Source of the DNA: Brevibacillus reuszeri | GTDB lineage: Bacteria; Bacillota; Bacilli; Brevibacillales; Brevibacillaceae | Direction: 5' to 3' | Assembly: GCF_001187725.1 (NCBI RefSeq) | Contig: NZ_LGIQ01000016.1 | Location: forward strand, 50,868-114,867 | Length of the DNA stretch: 64,000 nt | In this document: positions 33,864-42,779 of the stretch, piece after piece | How the letters are laid out: each line of letters starts with the position of its first letter | Position numbering within the stretch: position 1 is the first letter of the stretch | Notes under the pieces: generated by a model | The model's database searches: none | What the model was told of the DNA's origin: nothing | Seen by the model: only the letters and a program-made list of their open reading frames with translations | Translations under genes and position numbers: made by a program

Positions 33864-34805
33864 ATGATGGCTCATCCTTCCCTGGATTCACTGCTTGCTA
33901 CAATCAACCAAGTCATTGTCGGAAAAGAAAAACAAATCCGTTTGCTCGTAACCGCACTTTTGGCTCGTGGTCATGTCCTTCTCGAGGATTTGCCCGGCAT
34001 GGGGAAAACCGTACTCGCCAAAACGTTGGCTCAAGCGATTGGTGGCAGCTATAATCGTCTGCAATTCACTGCTGATTTATTGCCCTCCGATGTCGTAGGG
34101 CTGCATGTTTTCAACCAGCGCACAAGCGAGTTCGAGCTGCGCAAAGGACCCGTATTTGCTGATGTTCTGCTCGCAGACGAAATCAATCGGGCTACTCCTC
34201 GTACCCAATCCGGACTTCTGGAGTGCATGGAGGAGCGCCAGGTGACGATTGAAGGAATCACCTTGCCCCTGCCAGAGGCCATGCTGGTGATCGCTACCCA
34301 AAATCCGATTGAATCGGAAGGAACTTATCCGCTGCCAGAAGCGCAGCTGGACCGTTTCTTGTTCAGGCTCTCACTCGGCTATGGTACACGCGCGGATTCC
34401 AAAGAGATCTTGAAGAGGTTCCGCAGCGAGTCTCCTCTCGAACAAGTCTCGCCTGTCATCACCGTGGAACAAATTGCTGCCCTGCAAAAGGAAGTCGCGG
34501 CTGTCCATGTTAGTCAGGCCGTGGAAGAATATGTGATCGATCTGACAGAAGCTACACGCAACCATCGCTCTGTAGAGGTTGGCATCAGTCCTCGCGCTAT
34601 GCTCGCCCTCGTGCGTTCTGCTCAAGCCTTTGCTTTTGTATCGGGGCGTTCTTACGTGTTGCCAGACGATGTCAAAGCGGTGTTCCCGAGTCTCGCCACC
34701 CATCGCATCCACCTATCCATTGAGGCAGAGCTGCATGTAACCGAGCAGGAAGTGGTCGAGCAAATTTTGACGAGTGTGCCAGCCCCGGTGGAAGAAAGCG
34801 TGTAG
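33864..34805 (+). CDS. MoxR-family AAA+ ATPase
   Basis: A 313-residue AAA+ chaperone-like ATPase. Walker A is LEDLPGMGKT near residue 35, Walker B LLADEINRA near residue 110, and the sensor region ATQNPIESEGTYPLPEAQLDRF is typical of MoxR. These proteins act with DUF58 and membrane partners, here the next two genes, perhaps in envelope or protein-complex assembly. The second ATG (33867) has better spacing from AGGAG than the first. Confidence 0.92.
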   Translation: MMAHPSLDSLLATINQVIVGKEKQIRLLVTALLARGHVLLEDLPGMGKTVLAKTLAQAIGGSYNRLQFTADLLPSDVVGLHVFNQRTSEFELRKGPVFADVLLADEINRATPRTQSGLLECMEERQVTIEGITLPLPEAMLVIATQNPIESEGTYPLPEAQLDRFLFRLSLGYGTRADSKEILKRFRSESPLEQVSPVITVEQIAALQKEVAAVHVSQAVEEYVIDLTEATRNHRSVEVGISPRAMLALVRSAQAFAFVSGRSYVLPDDVKAVFPSLATHRIHLSIEAELHVTEQEVVEQILTSVPAPVEESV

Positions 34806-34808
34806 CAC

Positions 34809-35999
34809 ATGAACACGAAGCAAACGTTTCATGTCATCGGTTTTCTCCTGTTGCTTTTCGCCCTGTTTTCCGGCAGCTGGTTTCTTTGGCTGTTTGGCGG
34901 CATCTTCTTTTTCATGCCTGCACTGCAAGGCTGGTGGCTGTCCTCTATGTCCAAATGGGTGAAGCTGGACTGGACATACGATCAACATCGGGTCATGCCA
35001 GGAACAGCCGTCCATGTAACTGTACGCCTGCACAACCATTCGTGGCTGCCTCTACCGGCAACCTGGATTCGTTTTTCACTGCCTGAGCATGTCTCAGTAG
35101 AAGGAGCGGACGAGGTAAAAATCAGCAATCAAAGGACGGTCGTTCGGCTTCGCTTTGATCTCCCCATGCGACAGAGCGCGGCGCGCAATCTCACGCTGAT
35201 TCCGCATAAGCGCGGCACCGTATGGTTGAATGAGGCAGCTTCCGAATCCCTGCCGCTGTTTGGAGATGAACGCAGCGATCTGACTCTCCCGCTTTCCTTT
35301 TCCCTGCTCGTCTATCCGTTGCCGCTCCCCCTTCCTGCATTTGTGCTGGACGAGACGGAGCCGGACGGAGCCAGACTCTCACGGCAACGGCAGCAGGACG
35401 ATGTTACGTTTCAGCGTGGTGTGAGGCCGTATCTTCCCGGCGACCGCATGAAGCACGTTCACTGGAAAGCGACAGCAAAGACAGGTTCACTGGAGACACG
35501 ATTGTTCGAGCATACAGCTCAACCAAACTGGCGAATTGTCGGCCATATTCTGCCTTCATATGAACCGATGCAACAACGGCACAATGACGTGGTCAATGAA
35601 CGCACGATCTCCTGTCTCGCCGCGCTCTCTGTCCTATGCAGAAAAAAATCGTACGGCTACGAGCTGTTCCTTACACTAAGACAGCGGGGACGCGAGCACT
35701 ACCATTTGCCCGCAGGCGGTGGCAAAAACCATCACTTGCATGTGATGACACAGCTTGCCCAGATGCACCACTACGTCACTTCGCCACTAGCTCATCTGCT
35801 GCGCCGTCTCGAGGACAGCCCGGCCCGTGAAGCGATCCTGCTCGTCACACCTCGGTTGGATGATGAAACACACGCCTCCATCGAACGCTTGCTTCGACGT
35901 GGTCATCATGTAGCGCTGCTCGACGTATCCGAAGAACAAGCAGTGCTTCGCCGTTTTGAAGCAATGCGACCGACCCGGCAAAGGAGGGTGATGTCATGA
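34809..35999 (+). CDS. DUF58 domain protein
   Basis: A 396-residue protein with two N-terminal membrane segments (about residues 5-45) and a DUF58 domain marked by FQRGVRPYLPGDRMKHVHWKATAKTG, near residue 200. DUF58 proteins accompany MoxR ATPases and often have a von Willebrand A-like fold. It starts 3 bases after the MoxR stop and overlaps the next gene by four bases (ATGA). The exact function is unknown. Confidence 0.9.
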   Translation: MNTKQTFHVIGFLLLLFALFSGSWFLWLFGGIFFFMPALQGWWLSSMSKWVKLDWTYDQHRVMPGTAVHVTVRLHNHSWLPLPATWIRFSLPEHVSVEGADEVKISNQRTVVRLRFDLPMRQSAARNLTLIPHKRGTVWLNEAASESLPLFGDERSDLTLPLSFSLLVYPLPLPLPAFVLDETEPDGARLSRQRQQDDVTFQRGVRPYLPGDRMKHVHWKATAKTGSLETRLFEHTAQPNWRIVGHILPSYEPMQQRHNDVVNERTISCLAALSVLCRKKSYGYELFLTLRQRGREHYHLPAGGGKNHHLHVMTQLAQMHHYVTSPLAHLLRRLEDSPAREAILLVTPRLDDETHASIERLLRRGHHVALLDVSEEQAVLRRFEAMRPTRQRRVMS

Positions 36000-37333
36000 T
36001 GACACTCTCAACCGTAGGCCGCTGGACGCTCGCTTTTTGGCTGGAAGCCCTGCTCATTGGCAGTTGCTTAACACTGCTCGGCTGGTTGTCAGCCGGCCTT
36101 TCTCCCTTGCTTGCTTTTACCGTCATCTCCCTGCTGCTTCTAGTAGCTGGCAGCTGGCTCTATCAGGGGGGCGGGCGCAGTCTGCTTCTGCATCTGCTGC
36201 TCTACCCGACCGTCTTGGGAGTCGGACTGTTCAGCTATTACATGTTCGGCTCCTGGCTGATCGCTTTGCTATTGGCAGGTCTCTATTATTGGCGAATTCA
36301 CTCTGTTTCGGCTGACGGCATCGGACACGCGAATTTACAGCGACGATTTGTACTCGCTCTGATGGTTTGCCTGATGCAGCTGGTCGTAGCTGGAGTGTAT
36401 GGTTCCGTTGCCCATCCTGACACCTTTGATCCCGGCGTCTATTACGAGATGCTGACGCTCATCCTTGGCAGCTTTCTCCTCGTCTCCATGGGAGCGTATG
36501 TGTTGCGGGAGGAATCTTTACCCGTCCGCTTGTCTGCGAAAATAAGGATGACACTTGGTGGTCAGGTGCTCGGCTCACGTCTACTTTTGATCGCCCTCTA
36601 TCTAGCAGGTGGTTCTGCCCTGCTCGGTCTGCTGCAGCTGCTCTGGTCATGGCTAAAAGGCCCCATCGGCTCCGCCCTTTATTTCTTGCTGGTGCCTTTG
36701 CTCAAGGTGTTGACGGAATGGATGGAAGGCTTGTCTGAGAAAATGGGAAAAGACCGGCGCGTGACGGATTTACTCAACAATCAAGGGCAAGGGGAAGAAA
36801 TGCCACATGAACAAGTCAACGCTGGCGAACCCCTAATCTCCATGTTGGAGCCTTATTTAATCGCGGCTGTCATTCTCGTTTTTCTGATCCTGCTTGGCAG
36901 ATACATGTGGAAGCGGCGTTATCAGGCAATACAAGAGAGCAAAAAGGAAGCCGTAACGGCCTCTCCTACCGTCTATACCCCTGTCTCCTCTGTTCCCGAT
37001 CAGGACGATACCTCATGGGATGTTGCCAAATGGTTTAAAAAACCGATAGGACCAGCCGAGGAGCCTGCTCGCTATGCCTATTTTCAGTTTTTGCAGGAAA
37101 TGGCCAAGCAAGGCTTTACTATCCATCGTCATGAGACCAGTCAGGAATTTTTGCGTCGCATTCAGAGACATCCGTTGCCGAATCCGAATCGACTGGAGCT
37201 TGCTTCCCGAATTACTGGCTACTACGAGCAGTATCGTTATCAGGAGCAATCGCTTCGTGACACTGATCTGGAAGCCATGCAGGAGGCTGTGCAAGCATTA
37301 CGTTCCATTTCGCCGCCACCAACAGAGACATAG
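35996..37333 (+). CDS. DUF4129 membrane protein (transglutaminase-like partner without the core)
   Basis: A 445-residue protein with about seven membrane segments (residues 10-230 and one near 285) and a C-terminal DUF4129 domain (PARYAYFQFLQEMAKQGFTI, then ETSQEFLRRI and YYEQYRYQ). In the usual MoxR-DUF58 clusters this position holds a protein with a transglutaminase-like catalytic domain before DUF4129 (such as YebA of Bacillus). No such domain is visible here. AAAGGAGGG precedes the ATG. Function is unknown. Confidence 0.82.
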   Translation: MMTLSTVGRWTLAFWLEALLIGSCLTLLGWLSAGLSPLLAFTVISLLLLVAGSWLYQGGGRSLLLHLLLYPTVLGVGLFSYYMFGSWLIALLLAGLYYWRIHSVSADGIGHANLQRRFVLALMVCLMQLVVAGVYGSVAHPDTFDPGVYYEMLTLILGSFLLVSMGAYVLREESLPVRLSAKIRMTLGGQVLGSRLLLIALYLAGGSALLGLLQLLWSWLKGPIGSALYFLLVPLLKVLTEWMEGLSEKMGKDRRVTDLLNNQGQGEEMPHEQVNAGEPLISMLEPYLIAAVILVFLILLGRYMWKRRYQAIQESKKEAVTASPTVYTPVSSVPDQDDTSWDVAKWFKKPIGPAEEPARYAYFQFLQEMAKQGFTIHRHETSQEFLRRIQRHPLPNPNRLELASRITGYYEQYRYQEQSLRDTDLEAMQEAVQALRSISPPPTET

Positions 37334-37345
37334 CCTGATCACTCC

Positions 37346-37380
37346 ACAACCGTGCGCTTTTTATAGCCGCGGTTGTTTTT
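37346..37380 (+). terminator. Terminator of the MoxR-DUF58-DUF4129 operon
   Basis: ACAACCG (37346-37352) pairs with CGGTTGT (37370-37376), followed by TTTTTC. It lies just after the stop at 37333. Confidence 0.75.
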
Positions 37381-37501
37381 CTTTCCTTGACATCCTGAAC
37401 AGCATCCTGCATAATCTCTTCACTTTTGCCTACTCCGAAAATGAATTCACCAAATGGTTAATCAAGAAAATCACACTGTGAAACGAAAGGAGGAAATCAT
37501 T

Positions 37502-38578
37502 GTGCAAGATTTGTCACTCTGGCTCCAAAAGCATCTCTCGATCACCTACGTACCCGGTCATGAATTTTTTCTCAGCCTGCACGTACTCGAAAATCCTGAG
37601 CACCATGTCACACGACTGGAATGGGCAAAGAAAATGCTAGCTGCCCTTCCGCGTCCACTCATCGAAGGGCTGCATTACTTCTCCGCCATGTCATCCAAAT
37701 TTCTCGACATTATGGATGTCCTGGTGCCATCGGAAGAGATGTACCAGCACTCCGTCGAAGCAGGTCTGGAACGAATACAGGCATTGGACGCCAGTGAGTT
37801 TGCCGAAGCGATGATCGGTCCCGTCTATCATCCGCAGCAAATCAACCATTGGCTGCAAGGAAGAGTCGATGATGGCTTTGAACAGCTCAAGCCAGAGCAT
37901 CGGGAGCTTTTGCGCCACCCTCTGTCGACCAAGCGGGCATTCCTGGAATTTTGCTACGATTACCTCCCTTACTTCCAGGCCGAGGAGCGTAGAATCGAGC
38001 CATGGCTTGTCAGTGCGGTACTTGAAGCACAAGAGAAGATCGCTACAGATCCAATTCGCTTCTTATCCCAGGTGCACCCTCGTTTGCATGTCTATGAAGA
38101 TGCCCTTCATTTTCACAAGGCCAAAACGTATACCTTTGCCTATCAGCAGCTCGCCCATATTCAACTGCGTGTCTCTACCTTTGTCTCGCCCCATCTCTTG
38201 CTTGGCATTTACGGTGATCACATCAGTGTAGGATTCCCCGTCGATGTCCCGGGGACGACAGCCAAGTCAGCCATTCCCGCTGATTTTATTACCAAGATGA
38301 AAGTATTCGGCGATCCCACCCGAACCGCGATCCTCAAGACACTGCTTGACCACCCTTACTGTACACAGCAACTCGCAGACTTGCATGGGATTAGTGAGCC
38401 GGCTGTGAACAAGCATCTGAAGCTTTTGGTTGATGCCGGATTCGTCTGGAGTGAACGCCGGGGACGCTATGTATTTTACCGCGGGATTACAGCCCGTTTG
38501 GAGCAGCTGGCAGTCGATCTGCACGAGTTCATTGATATGCCTGCACCTGGAATTGATCTATCCGATTGGAGGAACTGA
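37502..38578 (+). CDS. ArsR-type winged-helix regulator with DUF5937-like N-terminal domain
   Basis: A 358-residue regulator. The C-terminal part is an ArsR winged helix (KVFGDPTRTAILKTLLDHPYCTQQLADLHG, then EPAVNKHLKLLVDAGFV); the N-terminal 270 residues resemble the DUF5937 region found in such proteins. The GTG at 37502 is preferred because GGAGG lies 8 bases upstream. It heads an operon with the ABC-2 transporter genes that follow at once, and probably regulates them. The layout parallels that of 31505-33797. Confidence 0.87.
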   Translation: MQDLSLWLQKHLSITYVPGHEFFLSLHVLENPEHHVTRLEWAKKMLAALPRPLIEGLHYFSAMSSKFLDIMDVLVPSEEMYQHSVEAGLERIQALDASEFAEAMIGPVYHPQQINHWLQGRVDDGFEQLKPEHRELLRHPLSTKRAFLEFCYDYLPYFQAEERRIEPWLVSAVLEAQEKIATDPIRFLSQVHPRLHVYEDALHFHKAKTYTFAYQQLAHIQLRVSTFVSPHLLLGIYGDHISVGFPVDVPGTTAKSAIPADFITKMKVFGDPTRTAILKTLLDHPYCTQQLADLHGISEPAVNKHLKLLVDAGFVWSERRGRYVFYRGITARLEQLAVDLHEFIDMPAPGIDLSDWRN

Positions 38579-38579
38579 C

Positions 38580-39389
38580 ATGCTGCAAGTTGCCAAGGCC
38601 ACCTTTATCCGCAATACGCTGGTGATGCTGCGCGCCTACCCGTGGTCATTTGTCATCGGTCACATTTTATCTGGCGTGTATACAGTGCTGTTTGCCTTTT
38701 TTGCCTATCACTATGTCTTTGCCGGGCAACTGGATGAGCGTTTCGTTCAGCTATCCGGCTCATCCGACTATCTGTCCTATGCCATTTTGGGAGGCGCCTT
38801 CTATGCTTTTGCCGTATCGACCCTGATGAATGTCAGCCGTTCGCTGATTACCGAGCTGCGCGAAGGAACGCTAGAGGCGCTCCTCCTCACTCCCTCCCCT
38901 CGGCGGGGGTACTTTTTGGGTAATGTCTGTCAGCAGATCATGCGCACCGTGTTTGAATTTTCGGTCATCCTCGTTGTCGGGGCTGTTTTTGGCCTGACAC
39001 TGGCGAACACCAACATATGGAGCGCCGTACTGGTTTGGGTCCTGTCTACCGTCGCCTTTTTCTGTCAGGCACTGGTGCTCGGCAGTCTGATGCTTCGTTT
39101 TCGGGATACGTATATCACGCAAAATACGCTGTTTGTCATCATGGCATTCGTCTCGGGTGTGACGTTTCCCATTCCTTATCTGCCGGAATGGCTTCATCCG
39201 CTCGGACAAATCATGCCACTCGCGCCAGCGCTCGATGCGTTCCGCCAGTGCGTGATTCAAGGGAAGCCGCTTCTCTCTGTTTCACCACAGCTCTTTCATA
39301 TGGCGGGACTGTCAGGGATCTATCTCCTTATCGGGACATGGGGCATCCGCCGAATGGAAAAACGCGTCGTAGAATCTATTTTTGGCTAA
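38580..39389 (+). CDS. ABC-2 type transporter permease
   Basis: A 269-residue membrane protein with six predicted segments and the ABC-2 permease layout (LITELREGTLEALLLTPSPR in the coupling loop). The ATG at 38580 follows the regulator's stop by one base, with GGAGG upstream, so the longer frame is rejected. It pairs with the second permease at 40388 and the ATPase at 39405 as an exporter. The substrate is unknown. Confidence 0.9.
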   Translation: MLQVAKATFIRNTLVMLRAYPWSFVIGHILSGVYTVLFAFFAYHYVFAGQLDERFVQLSGSSDYLSYAILGGAFYAFAVSTLMNVSRSLITELREGTLEALLLTPSPRRGYFLGNVCQQIMRTVFEFSVILVVGAVFGLTLANTNIWSAVLVWVLSTVAFFCQALVLGSLMLRFRDTYITQNTLFVIMAFVSGVTFPIPYLPEWLHPLGQIMPLAPALDAFRQCVIQGKPLLSVSPQLFHMAGLSGIYLLIGTWGIRRMEKRVVESIFG

Positions 39390-39404
39390 AAGGAGGCCGA
39401 CATC

Positions 39405-40391
39405 ATGCTCATCGTGGAAAACGTACGAAAAGTGTATCGGGTGAAGGAGAGAAAGGGATGGCTTTTGCAAAAATGGACGGAAGTGGAGGCCGTCTCTGAC
39501 CTTTCCTTTCGAATGGAGCCAGGAAAAATCATCGGACTTCTGGGAATAAACGGTGCGGGGAAAACAACGACGATCAAGATGTGCTCTACTCTGCTTACCC
39601 CAACGAGTGGTTCTATTACGGTGGACGGCTATGACGCTGTGCGAGATGACCGATTTGTGAAGTCCAAGGTAAACATGATCGCCGGGGGTGAGCGGATGTT
39701 GTATTGGCGTCTGACCGGAAGGGAAAATTTGCAGTACTTTGGTAGTCTCTACGGTCTTCGTGGCAAAAGCTTGCAGCACAGAATCGACACCCTGCTGCTA
39801 CAGGTCGGACTCATGGAAGCCGCCGATACCCCTGTCGAGCGCTATTCCAAAGGCATGAAGCAGCGCCTGCAAATCGCACGCGGCCTGATCAATGACCCCC
39901 GCTATTTGTTTCTCGATGAGCCTACGCTCGGACTCGATGCCCCGATTGCCCGGCAATTGCGCAAGCATGTAAAAGAGCTGGCTTTAGAACAAGGAAAAGC
40001 GATTCTGTTAACCAGCCACTATATTCACGAGGTCGAGGAGCTTTGCGACGAGGTGTACATCATTGACAAAGGAAAGCTGGTCGCACATGATACCCCGGCG
40101 AATCTGACCCAATCGCTGAATCTCGAAACAACCTTGCATGTCATCATTCCTGCGCTTTCTGACTCGCTCGATTACGATTTGCGCCAGCTTGCCCTGCGGT
40201 ATGGAGGTCAACGCCAAATTGCAGAAACAGACGAACAGACATGGGAAATCACCCTTCGCGGGGAAAATGACATGACAACACCTTTGCTTTCCCTGTTAGC
40301 TACTCACGACTCCCCTGTACTGCGTCTACATACCGAGCAGCCATCACTCGAGGATGTCATCCTGCACATGGCAGATCGGAGGGGAGCATGA
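39405..40391 (+). CDS. ABC transporter ATP-binding protein (NatA/DrrA-like)
   Basis: A 328-residue ATPase. Walker A is GINGAGKTTT near residue 48, the signature is YSKGMKQRLQIARGL, and Walker B is YLFLDEPTLGLD. The last 80 residues form the extension common in drug- or Na+-exporting ABC-2 systems. AAAAGGAGG precedes the ATG. It overlaps the following permease gene by four bases. Confidence 0.93.
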   Translation: MLIVENVRKVYRVKERKGWLLQKWTEVEAVSDLSFRMEPGKIIGLLGINGAGKTTTIKMCSTLLTPTSGSITVDGYDAVRDDRFVKSKVNMIAGGERMLYWRLTGRENLQYFGSLYGLRGKSLQHRIDTLLLQVGLMEAADTPVERYSKGMKQRLQIARGLINDPRYLFLDEPTLGLDAPIARQLRKHVKELALEQGKAILLTSHYIHEVEELCDEVYIIDKGKLVAHDTPANLTQSLNLETTLHVIIPALSDSLDYDLRQLALRYGGQRQIAETDEQTWEITLRGENDMTTPLLSLLATHDSPVLRLHTEQPSLEDVILHMADRRGA

Positions 40392-41203
40392 AACAGCTGT
40401 CGAGCTACCTTTGGGCGGAAATCAAAAAAGAACACCGCCATTCGTTTCACAGCAAAATGATCTATTTCAGTCTATTGGTGTGGCCTGTAATCATGTTCGT
40501 GACGGCTTACTATTCCTTTGCCCCGTTTCGCATGGGGCCTGACTCGCCGCTTGCCCGGTTCGTTGCCGCCGATCAGCTGCCGCTGTTTTTACTGACGGGT
40601 TACCTCGGGTATATCTTTTATTGGTGTCTGGTTCAGTCTGCGTGGCAAATGAGCTTTGAGCGGCAAGCAGGCACAATGGAAATGATTTTTATCAGCCCGG
40701 TCAACCGACTCGCTTTTTTATATGGGCGCTCACTTTCCTCGCTTGTAGAAGGTGTTTGGCTGTTCTTCTGCTTCGTCCTCTTGGCGCTCATCTTCGTTGG
40801 CGGGATTCATCCAAGCGGCTGGTGGGCACCTCTGTTGGCCTTTGTCATCCTGATCGTCTCGGCTGTCATCTGGGGTGGATTTCTCTCCGTTCTGTTTCTG
40901 TTTTCCCGTGACGCAAGCTTTCTTTATACGGTGCTGGATGAACCGATGCTGATTTTTTCAGGAGTTCGCCTGCCACCGTTGGCGTTTCCTCTGTGGGCCA
41001 AGGTCATTTCCTTTTGCTTCCCCCTGACCTACGCCTTGCAGCTTGTTCGGGGCCTATTGATGGAGGGGGAAACGCTGCTGGCACTTACTCCGAAAATCGG
41101 ACTCTTGGCGACTGTCTTGCTGGTGCTTGTCATTGCTACGATCCTTTTGTTAAAGCAAGCCGAAAAGCATATGAAAGAAACGGGCAATATGGTGATGTAT
41201 TAA
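40388..41203 (+). CDS. ABC-2 type transporter permease, second subunit
   Basis: A 271-residue membrane protein with six predicted segments, coupled to the ATPase by an ATGA overlap. The coupling loop is MSFERQAGTMEMIFISPVNR. With the permease at 38580 it probably forms a heterodimeric export channel. The operon ends here; a small hairpin (GCCAC/GTGGTGGC, about 41249-41270) follows, without a T run. Confidence 0.9.
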   Translation: MKQLSSYLWAEIKKEHRHSFHSKMIYFSLLVWPVIMFVTAYYSFAPFRMGPDSPLARFVAADQLPLFLLTGYLGYIFYWCLVQSAWQMSFERQAGTMEMIFISPVNRLAFLYGRSLSSLVEGVWLFFCFVLLALIFVGGIHPSGWWAPLLAFVILIVSAVIWGGFLSVLFLFSRDASFLYTVLDEPMLIFSGVRLPPLAFPLWAKVISFCFPLTYALQLVRGLLMEGETLLALTPKIGLLATVLLVLVIATILLLKQAEKHMKETGNMVMY

Positions 41204-41277
41204 AAGCCTTGGTTTGAACGGAATTTTCCCGCTGTCGAGGTTCGATTGCTGCCACAGGAAACGTGGTGGCTATAAGA

Positions 41278-41875
41278 CTAGTCAACAGTCAACAGCTTTT
41301 CCACAAACCCGCCGATTTCCCGCTCACGATCAACAAAATGTACCTCCAGGATCCAATCTCGCGGATTCCCTTTCTGATCCGGGTCTCTCATCGGCTTATG
41401 GTTATCGGGATGAATATAGTTAATGATATCCTCCCCCTGAATTTTCTCATGAGGGAATTCACCGATGAGATGACCTGCATGAGGGCCGCCGAACTCCCAA
41501 CCATGCTCCTTGGCAACCTCGCACATGTAGTTGAAAGGCTCGCTGCTCGTAATATCCGGCTTGGACTCAAAATATGCCTTGCCCAGGTCCCACGCCTTTT
41601 CGATATCATCGCGCAGCTTGATTTTTACCGGATCATTCCCCAGCACGTACGTCCACCCCAGGTCAGCTTCCCAATCCTCAAAAATCGGCCCAAAGTCAAG
41701 AAACACAATGTCTTCAGAAGATACAGTCAGATCAGGCGGGTTTTCCCTGTATGGATACAGCGTGTTTCGTCCCGCTCGTACAATGCGCTTGTGCCAATAC
41801 TTTTTGATGCCAAATAATTGGAAAGCCAAATCGTAAATTCAGTGCTTGATGTCTTTTGGCTAAAGATTGGTTCAT
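41278..41875 (-). pseudogene. M24 (Xaa-Pro peptidase-like) gene with 5' deletion and frameshift
   Basis: From about 41841 to 41278 the minus strand encodes an M24-type protein: YDLAFQLFGIKKYWHKRIVRAG, VFLDFGPIFEDWEADLG, PHAGHLIG and ILEVHFVD, with plausible metal ligands. Upstream, a good ribosome site (GGAGG) and ATG at 41875 start MNQSLAKRHQAL in a different frame, and an in-frame TGA stands just before the conserved part. Relatives have some tens of residues between these segments. I infer a small internal deletion that broke the frame. A TTG at 41829 could restart translation but has no ribosome site. Confidence 0.65.
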
Positions 41876-41898
41876 CTGTGATCCCCTCCTGGAAAGTA

Positions 41899-42671
41899 TT
41901 ACGTGTGGGCCAGCTTGTACGCTACCTCCAATTCCTGCAATTTGGAAATAATGGATTCTTCTACCTGATTATCTACTACAATCTGTTCCTTTGCCCACGG
42001 CAACAGCGGCTCGTAGCCACCGATCAAAACGGAGTGCTGCGCTTCTTTAAACATCGGCAGATCATTCATGTCGTTTCCAAAACAAATGAAAGACTCCTTG
42101 GAGATGCCAAATCGGTGCAGGGCAGCCATTTTGTTTACTCCTTTATACGTCAAATCGAGAATGCCCTCAGCGGAATGATAATGCACGGTGACATCCAGTT
42201 CTTTGACTCTCGCAGACAGATCATCAAAGCAATCGCTCGACAAAATGACGATTTTCAGGATTTGATCCAGTTGATCAAAATCTACGCGACTGGCTGAGCG
42301 CTTCTGATCGATATTTTGCAAAAAAGGATGCACAGTGTCGCAGTTATGGGCGTAATCCCACTTATCATCAATCAAATAGATCGCGCGATGCTCCTCAAGG
42401 ATGTTGATAATTTCCTGAGCCAACTGATTCGGGATCGGAACATGGCTCTGCAGGCTTCCCCGATGATGTGTCATCGCCCCATTCGCACCAATCAAAAGGT
42501 GGTTCCTGAATCTCTCGTCCAGAACAGGCAGCATATCCCGGCACGGTCTTGCTGACGCAAACCCCACCGTATGACCAGCCTGTTCCAAATCAAGCAAGCA
42601 ATCGAGTATGCGCGTTGAAATCGGCTGACCTTTAAAACAAATTGTCCCATCCAAATCAAAAATAAATGCAT
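41899..42671 (-). pseudogene. HAD-IIB (Cof-type) phosphatase gene with apparent frameshift at the start
   Basis: A roughly 255-residue HAD hydrolase: FIFDLDGTICFKG is motif I, ASARP motif II, and CFGNDMNDLPMF motif IV. The conserved frame has no ATG, GTG or TTG between an upstream TGA and the TTG inside DLDG. A well-placed ATG (42671, GGAG upstream) lies in another frame, one base off: a single missing base after it would restore M-x-FIFDLDGT. It is either a recent pseudogene, a start at a rare codon, or a sequencing error. It lies 23 bases upstream of the broken M24 gene. Confidence 0.6.
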
Positions 42672-42779
42672 CGCTTTCTCCACCATTTCTTTGTCGGTTT
42701 CCTGTTCATCGTAATGGAAACTCCACTCCTCTATGAAGGGACAGATTGTACAGAATGAATGGGACAGACTAGCCATTCG

